DNA of 64,000 bases, taken from positions 5,846,501 through 5,910,500 of the forward strand of contig NZ_CP136051.1 of NCBI RefSeq assembly GCF_032999765.1, read 5' to 3'. The notes beneath the pieces are model-generated. The model was not told where the DNA came from. It searched no databases and saw nothing but the letters and a program-made list of their open reading frames with translations. Source of the stretch: Imperialibacter roseus. Lineage in GTDB: Bacteria > Bacteroidota > Bacteroidia > Cytophagales > Cyclobacteriaceae. Made by a program: the position numbers and the translations under genes. Shown here piece after piece: positions 53,358 through 60,718 of this stretch (the first letter of the stretch is position 1; each line of letters begins with the position of its first letter).

Positions 53358-54068
53358 TTAGTTAGATACTAAAGTATAGTTATTGATCAATCGATCAACT
53401 ATCTCATCTACAGAAACAAACATCATCACATCCAAAATAGAGAGCCACGGTACAAAAGCATTTTCAAACTGCGAATACTCAAAAGGATTCGCCTGTAAAA
53501 AACTTAACTCTATCCCATCCAAAGCAAATTTTGAACTTGAATATAGCTCAACACCCCCAATAGGATTAATATAAGCGCTAGCGCCAAGTGTCTTACAAAT
53601 TTCAATTACTTTGCTCTCTGACCTTAATTGATGATCGATATCTATGGAGGAAGAAATCACCATTTCTGTCTGTATCCCCAATTGATTACAAACGATGCGG
53701 ACGGAGTTGAGAATATAATCGAAGAGGTTTTTGGACTGATAATTAAATATGTCCTCCAGCATAGGATATGTTTCATCGGCAAAGGGGGCCTTGCGATAAG
53801 CTTCCTTTATTTTTCTAAGGATTTTGGCTCTGTCAGATTCGAATGAATCAGCCAAAAGCCTATCTTTTACGCTTAAGTAGTCAGAGTCTTTTTTTAGTGG
53901 CAAAGTGAAAAATTCGTCTCTACCATTAACCAAAAATCTATTACGATTGATCCAACCCTTCTTTGTGAATTCGATGTTGTCGTAAATAACGAACTTGTCA
54001 ACCGCATTGATCAACTGAAAATATCCTACATATGGGAGAAAGTAGGGTTGCATGATAGCCACTTTCAT
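53358..54068 (-). CDS. WbqC-like family protein
   Basis: A 236-residue cytosolic protein with the family's signature N-terminus KVAIMQPYFLPYVGYFQLIN, then FVIYDNIEFTKKGWINRNRF and FTLPLKKDSDYLSVKD. The C-terminal half contains NPIGGVELYSSSKF. WbqC proteins are found in O-antigen and capsule clusters, often beside sugar aminotransferases. Acyl or amino-acid transfer to amino sugars has been suggested by context but no reaction is established to my knowledge. It starts one base after the aminotransferase stop. Confidence 0.88.
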   Translation of the reverse strand: MKVAIMQPYFLPYVGYFQLINAVDKFVIYDNIEFTKKGWINRNRFLVNGRDEFFTLPLKKDSDYLSVKDRLLADSFESDRAKILRKIKEAYRKAPFADETYPMLEDIFNYQSKNLFDYILNSVRIVCNQLGIQTEMVISSSIDIDHQLRSESKVIEICKTLGASAYINPIGGVELYSSSKFALDGIELSFLQANPFEYSQFENAFVPWLSILDVMMFVSVDEIVDRLINNYTLVSN

Positions 54069-54069
54069 A

Positions 54070-55149
54070 TTAGTTGTTTATCGTTCGCAGAATGATGCGA
54101 CATATATAATCTACATCTGTCAAAGTGAGGGTATGGTAGAGCGGGAGGCAAAGTACTTTGCTGGCTATTAATTCACTTTCAGGGCATGATGACCTGCCAA
54201 AAAGTTCGACGGTGTTTAACGAAGGGTAAAAATACCTTCTTGGGGAAATTCTATTGGCTTCGAGATCTTGAATAACTTTCAGTGTTTGTGCCTCACTCTG
54301 AAAAACAACAGGAAAGTATGCATAGTTATACTTTGTATCCTTGTTTAAAGTTGGAAATTGGATCACACTATGTCTTAGTTTCTCAATATAATGAAGACTC
54401 TGTTGCTTCCTCTTTTGTAAAATGTCGTCTAAATAGTTTAGATTCAATAGACCCATAGCTGCATGCAGTTCAGAGTTCTTGCCATTGATCCCTACTTCCT
54501 CAAATTCTTTAGGCCCATGATGGCCAAAATTTCTAAGAAAGGCCAGTTTCTTTAACAGGTCTGAATCTTTTGTAAAAACAGCTCCACCTTCGACCGTGTG
54601 GAACAGCTTAGTAGCGTGAAAACTTGTGGTACTTATGTCCCCAAATTTAAAAATAGATTGTCCCTTATAAGTTGTTCCAAAGCAATGAGCTGCATCGTAG
54701 ATAACTTTCAAGTTGTGCTTGTCGGCTATTCTACCAATCGCCTCGATATCACAGGCATTTCCAAATACATGAGTAGCCAGTATCGCAGTAGTTTTCGGAG
54801 TGATTGAAGCTTCAATCAAATCCGGGTTTATATTAAAGTTCTTTGAATCAATATCAACAAAAATGGGCGTACAGCCTTCCCAAATGATACTGCTACAGGT
54901 TGCCACATAACTAAAAGGTGTCGTTATTATCTCGCCTCGGAGATTTAAAGCCTTAATAGCTAGTTGTAAGGCAATTGTGCCATTTGTTACATACAACAGG
55001 TGGGGAATATCCAATTTCGTCTTCAATTGCAGCTCAAGCTCATTTACAAGAGGCCCGTTATTGGTAAGCCATTGGCGTTGCCAAACATCAGCAATTAAGG
55101 ACTGATACTCTTCTATTGGGGGTAAGAATGGCTTTGTTACTGGTATCAT
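54070..55149 (-). CDS. DegT/DnrJ/EryC1 sugar aminotransferase
   Basis: PLP enzyme that aminates a 4-keto (or 3-keto) nucleotide sugar. It opens IPVTKPFLPPIEEYQSLI and has NGTIALQLAIKAL, ATHVFGNACDIEAI, the cofactor AspAlaAlaHis in VIYDAAHCFGTT, and the Schiff-base Lys in FHATKLFHTVEGGA. The pattern resembles the VioA/FdtB group acting on dTDP-4- or 3-keto-6-deoxy sugars, but gmd in the same locus raises a GDP-perosamine-like alternative. The frame extends to an ATG at 55170; the ATG at 55149 just after the wzt stop (TGATATG) is preferred, giving 359 residues. Confidence 0.87.
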   Translation of the reverse strand: MIPVTKPFLPPIEEYQSLIADVWQRQWLTNNGPLVNELELQLKTKLDIPHLLYVTNGTIALQLAIKALNLRGEIITTPFSYVATCSSIIWEGCTPIFVDIDSKNFNINPDLIEASITPKTTAILATHVFGNACDIEAIGRIADKHNLKVIYDAAHCFGTTYKGQSIFKFGDISTTSFHATKLFHTVEGGAVFTKDSDLLKKLAFLRNFGHHGPKEFEEVGINGKNSELHAAMGLLNLNYLDDILQKRKQQSLHYIEKLRHSVIQFPTLNKDTKYNYAYFPVVFQSEAQTLKVIQDLEANRISPRRYFYPSLNTVELFGRSSCPESELIASKVLCLPLYHTLTLTDVDYICRIILRTINN

Positions 55150-55150
55150 A

Positions 55151-56422
55151 TCAATTGATGACCCATTCAAGGTCTGGTTTTATAATCCCTTCTTTTTGAC
55201 CACGCCAACCAAGCTCCTGTTTTTCTTGTTCAACTAGTTCGAACTGAATAACGTCATTAAACTCAGTTAGCACCTGACCTTTATTCCTAACTAACAATAG
55301 TCGGCTAATATTGTAAATGCCAGTATTCATAAGATTTGGTGGGATAACACACGATGCAGCAGCTTTAAACTTTCCTTTACAGTCAATGTGAGAGTCTGTA
55401 GTAGCTACAAAAACTAGGTTACCTAGTTCGTCTACTAAATGATAAGTAATATCCAGATACTCCCCTGAGAATTGCTTGTTTACAGCCAGCTCAAATTCAA
55501 GCAGCAATCCTTCATTTATTCTTAAAACATCCTTCTTTTTTGCGCCCGAGACTTTAGCCATTAATAATTTGGCGGACTCATTGCCAGGCCCGGTTTCTGG
55601 TGTGTAGTTCACTTGGGTTTGAGATTCAGAGAATTGCTGCAAATAACTTTGCATAGCCCCTTGGATTGACCCATCGAATTCCATTTGGCCGTTTTTAAGC
55701 ACGATGCCCTGTGTGCACAAATTAGTTACCGCACTCATGTTGTGGCTTACGAAAAGAACAGTTCGGCCTTCTCCTTTGCTTATGTGCCCCATTTTACCCA
55801 AACACTTCTTTTGGAACTCTGCGTCACCAACAGCCAAAACCTCATCGACTATTAAAATTTCACTTTCTAAATGAGCTGCAACGGCAAATGCCAAACGAAC
55901 ATACATCCCAGAAGAATAGCGTTTAACCGGAGTATCTATATATCGTTCGACTCCAGAAAAATCAACTATCTCGTCAAATTTCGACTTTATTTCGACTTTG
56001 CTCATCCCGAGAATGGCACCGTTCAGAAAAATATTCTCTCTGCCTGTCAATTCAGGATGGAAACCCGTACCGACTTCCAGCAAGCTGGCAATTCTACCTT
56101 TGACTTTCACAATTCCTGTTGTGGGAGATGTTACGTGCGATAGAACTTTCAATAGTGTGCTTTTTCCTGCGCCATTTCGGCCAATGATACCGACCGAGTC
56201 ACCCTGTTTAATATCGAAGCCAATGTCCTTAAGGCTCCAAACTATATCAGAATCTCCCTTTTTGCTTCTATCATTTGCCTCTCCAATTTTCAAAAACGGA
56301 TCCTCTTTGCCACGTGAAAGAGCCCACCATCGTTTAATATCGTTAGCTAATGTACCAGTACTAAATTGTCCAAGCTGGTAAGCCTTTCCAAGGCCCTTTA
56401 CGTCGATTACAACATCACTCAT
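55151..56422 (-). CDS. wzt: Polysaccharide ABC transporter ATP-binding protein Wzt with C-terminal glycan-binding domain
   Basis: A 423-residue protein. The ATPase domain (1–260) has Walker A GRNGAGKST at 81–89, signature RYSSGMYVRLAFAVAAHLE and Walker B ILIVDEVLAVGD. The extension from about 270 to 423 is a beta-sandwich like the Wzt C-terminal domain, which in E. coli O9a recognises the finished, capped O-polysaccharide. It works with the permease encoded just upstream (four-base overlap). The cap, if any, may come from the methyltransferase fusion further along, which is inference. Confidence 0.92.
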   Translation of the reverse strand: MSDVVIDVKGLGKAYQLGQFSTGTLANDIKRWWALSRGKEDPFLKIGEANDRSKKGDSDIVWSLKDIGFDIKQGDSVGIIGRNGAGKSTLLKVLSHVTSPTTGIVKVKGRIASLLEVGTGFHPELTGRENIFLNGAILGMSKVEIKSKFDEIVDFSGVERYIDTPVKRYSSGMYVRLAFAVAAHLESEILIVDEVLAVGDAEFQKKCLGKMGHISKGEGRTVLFVSHNMSAVTNLCTQGIVLKNGQMEFDGSIQGAMQSYLQQFSESQTQVNYTPETGPGNESAKLLMAKVSGAKKKDVLRINEGLLLEFELAVNKQFSGEYLDITYHLVDELGNLVFVATTDSHIDCKGKFKAAASCVIPPNLMNTGIYNISRLLLVRNKGQVLTEFNDVIQFELVEQEKQELGWRGQKEGIIKPDLEWVIN

Positions 56423-57270
56423 ATGGTATCAACAAAGGTTTTTTCTACTTTCTTAAAGGTCAGTATACCAATAAAGAGCACGACTACAGAAATTACGCCT
56501 AGATAAAGAAGATTCATGAGTTCAAAATGGCCCTTTCCAAGTAAGCCAAACCTTGCACCCTCAATTACCTGTGTCATGGGATTGGCGGCTATTATTGGTT
56601 TGTATTTTTCTGGAACAAAGGATAAAGGATAGACAACTGGCGTAGCGTACATCAAAAGCTGCGACCCAAAAGCAACTAGATATGCTATGTCTCTATACTT
56701 GGTTGTCATCGCAGACACGATCATTCCCAGGCCCATACCAAGGCAGGCAACGAACAAAATAAGAATTGGAAAAATGAAGATGTATGAATTTGGTCCTATA
56801 TCAGATCCTGTGAACCAAAAATAAATGAACACTAAAAGAAAAAGAAACAACTGAATGCTAAACCTAACCAAGCTTGACATCACGATGCTTAGGGGCATTA
56901 TGAGTCTTGGAAAATATACTTTTCCGAAAATTGATTGGTTTTCACGAAATACGTTGGAAGTCTTGTTAAGGCAGTCTAAGAAGTAGGTCCAAGTCAAAAT
57001 TCCTAATAAGTAGAACAAAGGTGCCGGCACTCCTTCGGTCGGTATTTTGGCAAATCCACCAAAAATGATCACGTAAACCGTCATTGTAAAAATCGGCTGA
57101 ATCAGAAACCAAAGTGGTCCTAGGATTGTCTGTTTATACAACGAAATAAAGTCCCGCTTGACAAACATCAGGAGTAAATCCCGGTATCTCCACACGTCCA
57201 TTAGCTGCAGGTCAAACAAACTTGACCTTGGCCTAATAATACTATCCCAATATCTGGTACTGCTGCCCAC
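56419..57270 (-). CDS. wzm: Polysaccharide ABC transporter permease Wzm
   Basis: A 283-residue membrane protein with six helices of the ABC-2 type. YRDLLLMFVKRDFISLYKQTILGPLW-like entry, PLFYLLGILTWTYF, and AANPMTQVIEGARFGLLGKG near the end are typical of Wzm/TagG/KpsM. It moves undecaprenyl-linked complete glycans across the inner membrane together with Wzt. The frame opens with GTG at 57270, one base after the gmd stop; an internal ATG at residue 25 would lose part of the N-terminal cytoplasmic helix and is less likely. Confidence 0.92.
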   Translation of the reverse strand: MGSSTRYWDSIIRPRSSLFDLQLMDVWRYRDLLLMFVKRDFISLYKQTILGPLWFLIQPIFTMTVYVIIFGGFAKIPTEGVPAPLFYLLGILTWTYFLDCLNKTSNVFRENQSIFGKVYFPRLIMPLSIVMSSLVRFSIQLFLFLLVFIYFWFTGSDIGPNSYIFIFPILILFVACLGMGLGMIVSAMTTKYRDIAYLVAFGSQLLMYATPVVYPLSFVPEKYKPIIAANPMTQVIEGARFGLLGKGHFELMNLLYLGVISVVVLFIGILTFKKVEKTFVDTI

Positions 57271-57271
57271 C

Positions 57272-58417
57272 TTACTCTACCTGTTTTAAAACCTTGTGTC
57301 CTGCACTAATCAAATGGATGTCTCTTTGAAAAAGCTTAACATCCGAATCCATCATTTCTTCCACCAGACCTTCCAATTGATATTTCGGCTTCCACCCCAA
57401 CTTGCTATGAGCCTTTGCAGGGTCTCCAATGAGAAGTTCAACTTCAGTTGGCCTAAAATATCGTGGATCTACTTTTACCAGAGTGTCCCCTAATTTTAAT
57501 CCTTCTGGGAGATCTGAATTCCCAACTTTCTTCATCAATGTATCAGAATCCATTGATTCAAGAACTCCAACCTCATTTAGGCCATTTCCATGAAAAACCA
57601 GGTTAAGCCCAACGTGAGCAAACGACATTTTAATAAAGTCTCTTACACTCGTAGTAACCCCGGTGGCAATCACATAGTCCTCGGCAACGTCCTGTTGAAG
57701 AATTCTCCACATAGCTTCAACATAGTCTTTGGCATGTCCCCAGTCTCTTCTCGCATCAAGGTTACCAACGAATAAGTCTTGCTGTAAACCAAGAACGATC
57801 TTAGCAACGGCTCGTGTGATTTTGCGAGTAACGAAGGTTTCGCCACGAAGGGGGGACTCATGATTGAATAGAATTCCATTGCACGCAAACATATTATATG
57901 CTTCCCTGTAGTTCACAGTTATCCAATAGGCATAAAGTTTGGCAACTGCATACGGAGACCTTGGGTAAAAAGGTGTCGTCTCTGACTGAGGCACTTGTTG
58001 CACCAATCCATACAATTCAGAAGTGGACGCTTGATATATTCTTGTTTTACCTTCAAGACCGAGAAGCCTTACGGCCTCAAGAATCCTCAGCGTCCCAATG
58101 CCGTCCGCATTTGCAGTGTATTCTGGTGTATCAAAACTCACTTTCACATGGCTCATTGCCGCCAAATTATATATTTCATCTGGTTGCGTCTCTTGTATGA
58201 TTCTTGTCAGATTCATGGAATCTGTCATATCACCATAGTGCAAAATAAGCTTTGGATGGTCAACATGGGGGTCTTGATACAGATGATCTATCCTGTCTGT
58301 GTTAAAAAGCGATGCACGCCTTTTGATGCCATGGACAAGGTAGCCTTTTGACAGAAGCAACTCTGCCAGGTAAGCTCCGTCCTGACCGGTAATTCCCGTA
58401 ATTAATGCAGTTTTCAT
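57272..58417 (-). CDS. gmd: GDP-mannose 4,6-dehydratase
   Basis: A 381-residue SDR enzyme making GDP-4-keto-6-deoxy-D-mannose. [37 protein letters not shown], the catalytic [24 protein letters not shown] (Tyr–x–x–x–Lys) and [18 protein letters not shown] are all diagnostic. [20 protein letters not shown] binds the GDP part. No dedicated fcl/GMER follows; candidate users of the product in the locus are an SDR (47822–48709) and the aminotransferase. It is preceded by a 528-base non-coding stretch. Confidence 0.95.
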   Translation of the reverse strand: MKTALITGITGQDGAYLAELLLSKGYLVHGIKRRASLFNTDRIDHLYQDPHVDHPKLILHYGDMTDSMNLTRIIQETQPDEIYNLAAMSHVKVSFDTPEYTANADGIGTLRILEAVRLLGLEGKTRIYQASTSELYGLVQQVPQSETTPFYPRSPYAVAKLYAYWITVNYREAYNMFACNGILFNHESPLRGETFVTRKITRAVAKIVLGLQQDLFVGNLDARRDWGHAKDYVEAMWRILQQDVAEDYVIATGVTTSVRDFIKMSFAHVGLNLVFHGNGLNEVGVLESMDSDTLMKKVGNSDLPEGLKLGDTLVKVDPRYFRPTEVELLIGDPAKAHSKLGWKPKYQLEGLVEEMMDSDVKLFQRDIHLISAGHKVLKQVE

Positions 58418-58945
58418 ATTTTCTAAAATCTATATCTTACTAACATTATTTGCTAATAGTGCTAACTAGCGAAGCACAGCTCCGCTCTTTCAGTCCCAGT
58501 AATGACCTACTATCGACTATTTTGACGACTAACTAGCCTTTGAAAGATTCCCCTTCAATACACAAACCCTACCAACTTAGTCTGCTTCAAAAAGGCTCTA
58601 ACGATAGTTGTCAACCCATGCGTGGTGAGCAACCGTCTCTCAATATCTTGGTCTCTTACCACGACCTGCTTTCCCATCCAAAACAGGCAACGCAAAAAGC
58701 CTGTTACCCCAAACACAAAATCTCTCTCTTCCAGCCTCAAACAAACCGATACGATCAAAATAAACGCTCGTCCATCACTTCAACCGATCACTCCACCTTC
58801 CCTGACCCCTCTGCGGACAATAGACTTTAACTTTCAAAGAGCTTAGGTTAGCCACAGCTTTCCGCTCTCTTGTTGACATGGCGTCCACCACTTGCCATTG
58901 TTTTTGTGTACTAGTTGATAGCTCATTTAACAACAGGATTCACTT
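58418..58945. other. Non-coding interval of 528 bases upstream of gmd
   Basis: Short open frames occur on both strands but none resembles a protein. A hairpin lies at 58468–58486. The length, in a locus otherwise packed with overlaps, suggests a regulatory leader or a decayed gene. No -33/-7 pair of good quality was recognised near the gmd start. Confidence 0.55.
58468..58486 (-). other. Short stable hairpin in the leader of gmd
   Basis: On the minus strand AGCGGAGC and GCTTCGCT pair over eight positions (one G–U) around a TGT loop, 51 bases before the gmd start. No U-run follows, so it is not a simple terminator; a pausing, antitermination or processing role is possible. Confidence 0.35.
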
Positions 58946-59476
58946 CTATCTTGTAAATAAAATTATCGCCTGGGTTAGCCTCAATTCCTTTTCAAAAAGA
59001 GGCAGCTCATGAGAATCCAGCACAAGGGTTCTTATTTTTCGATGAATCAGCCCTTCCGCTTTTACTATGAGCGTTTCAAGATACTGTCGGTCAACGTTTC
59101 CAACAAGAACCAAATCTATCAGCCCGGTATCTTTGCCTAGTGCATAATCACCAACTACCCACGCATGCTGCAGATCGCCAAGTTGATCAATCACATGTTC
59201 GGCCAATCTGTCGAGCCCAAGGTATTTACTTACGATACCGGTAATCTCAGGAAAAAGAGGATGGAGCTTGTTCGCCTGGTACACGATTGTATTGCCACGG
59301 GTTTGGCTTTGTAAAAAGCCAGCGTCTGAAAGTCGATTCAACTCTACCCGAACAGCATTTGTTGACTCGTTAAATTCATCGGCCAAGCTACGCAGATAGC
59401 TCTGGGTATTTGAGTTGCTGAAGAATTTCAAAAGAAGCTTCAGCCTGGTCTTAGATGTAATCAGCGGTTCAAGCAT
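58946..59476 (-). CDS. Winged-helix regulator fused to a degenerate nucleotidyltransferase-like domain
   Basis: A 176-residue protein. Residues 1–70 form a winged helix (TRLKLLLKFFSNSNTQSYLR, then STNAVRVELNRLSDAGFL as recognition helix and a TRGNTIVYQ wing). From about 100 an MNT-like domain follows: HAWVVGDYALGKDTGLIDLV. Active enzymes have GS and D-x-D there; only GD and one Asp (121) remain, so catalysis is doubtful. Similar proteins often head exopolysaccharide loci in Bacteroidota. It is the third gene after wza and wzz and might control the operon promoter at 63460–63482. DNA target and signal are unknown. Confidence 0.78.
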   Translation of the reverse strand: MLEPLITSKTRLKLLLKFFSNSNTQSYLRSLADEFNESTNAVRVELNRLSDAGFLQSQTRGNTIVYQANKLHPLFPEITGIVSKYLGLDRLAEHVIDQLGDLQHAWVVGDYALGKDTGLIDLVLVGNVDRQYLETLIVKAEGLIHRKIRTLVLDSHELPLFEKELRLTQAIILFTR

Positions 59477-59510
59477 ACAATACGAGTAACAAAATTACTC
59501 GTTTTTCGAA

Positions 59511-60704
59511 TTATTCCAAAGAAGTGTAAGCATTGGTAGTATCATGTCCTGTTTCAACACTGGCTCTGGATTCCTTGAAATACCCAATAACAATACTCCC
59601 CAGAATAAACAAAAGCCCAACTGCAGCCCCTAGCCCGGTATAGAGAGTAACAATTTTGCTTGGCTTTGGCTCAGAAGGGCTGCCGGGAATAGTGACTGGT
59701 TCAAAATCTGAGAAAAAAGGCGTCTCCTTTTTTACCTGAATTTCAGCTTGTTGTAACTGATTCGTCAAAGTAACGTAGAGCCCATTTACCAACTGATAAT
59801 TAAACTGTAGTTGCTGCTCTCTGGTTTCCTCTATTTTAGTTAATCTCCCTTGATGAGTGTCTCGAAAAAACGCCAACTCTCTCTGTGCCTGAAGATACTT
59901 GGCCTCGGCTTCAGCCTGGCTCTGCCTGATGAACTGGAGGTCGCTCACAAGCTTCTCGGTTTTGTAGGCCGAAAGATATTCAATTAGCCTGGCCAGCACT
60001 ACCGTGTTAAATTGCGCGGCAACTTCAGGCTCGGGCACTTTTACCGTTAAGGTAATGATTCTGCCGCTGCTACTAATATTGATGCGTTTTTTTAACTCTC
60101 CTATTGCCCTTTTTTCGAAACCGTTTAGCCTTAAAATTGTTGGATAGCCTTTTATCTCTGTCTTTTTCCTTTTTGGAATTTTGAGTGGCTTTTCTTTTGC
60201 TAATCCAAACAGAATTTTGATGTTAGCTGGAAGGTCTTTAACATAATCCCAAGCCCTAGGAAAAAAGGGTTTAGGCCTTGGAGTTGCAAAATACTCATAC
60301 ACTGAAAGCTTCTTTTTCGGTTTTTTGAATTGAAACTGCTCATCGAGTAATGATAGTAAGAATGGTGTACTTGAGATAATCTGCGGAAACATATCAGCAT
60401 CTACCCCCCCGGCACTGGCCGAACCCCTGCGTGAATTACCTCTAACTCCCGCCAACCCAATTAAATCACTGAGCCCACCAAAGGAGCCATCTTCACTCCC
60501 CTCAGACAGTATTTCCACCTTTGCTTCATATTCTGTAGGTGTTGTCCTGGCGGTAATAATACCAGCGACTAAAAAAACGGCCATCCCACCGAGAATGAAC
60601 AACTTTCGCTCGTAGATAAGCCAAAAGATACTGATCAACGAAATTTCTTCGCCAGCAAAAGTGTCCTTGATACTTACTCTACGTTTAGGGCGTAAAAAAC
60701 TCAT
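59511..60704 (-). CDS. Wzz-type chain-length determinant / co-polymerase
   Basis: A 397-residue inner-membrane protein with two helices: the first at about 25–48 (LISIFWLIYERKLFILGGMA) and the second near 350–372 (LGAAVGLLFILGSIVIGYF). Between them is a periplasmic domain with a coiled-coil region (about 250–300) rich in Gln and Glu. The N-terminal tail is basic. There is no ATPase domain, so it differs from the second co-polymerase of the locus. It sits between the large export protein and the regulator. Confidence 0.85.
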   Translation of the reverse strand: MSFLRPKRRVSIKDTFAGEEISLISIFWLIYERKLFILGGMAVFLVAGIITARTTPTEYEAKVEILSEGSEDGSFGGLSDLIGLAGVRGNSRRGSASAGGVDADMFPQIISSTPFLLSLLDEQFQFKKPKKKLSVYEYFATPRPKPFFPRAWDYVKDLPANIKILFGLAKEKPLKIPKRKKTEIKGYPTILRLNGFEKRAIGELKKRINISSSGRIITLTVKVPEPEVAAQFNTVVLARLIEYLSAYKTEKLVSDLQFIRQSQAEAEAKYLQAQRELAFFRDTHQGRLTKIEETREQQLQFNYQLVNGLYVTLTNQLQQAEIQVKKETPFFSDFEPVTIPGSPSEPKPSKIVTLYTGLGAAVGLLFILGSIVIGYFKESRASVETGHDTTNAYTSLE

Positions 60705-60718
60705 GGGTTCGGGAAAAA

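Noticed and set aside
58540-58830. Overlapping short frames on both strands in the gap before gmd
   Set aside because: Neither shows domain motifs or normal composition; more likely non-coding or fully decayed sequence.
58418-58945. Possible JUMPstart/ops element before gmd
   Set aside because: No GGCGGTAG-like ops core was found on either strand.
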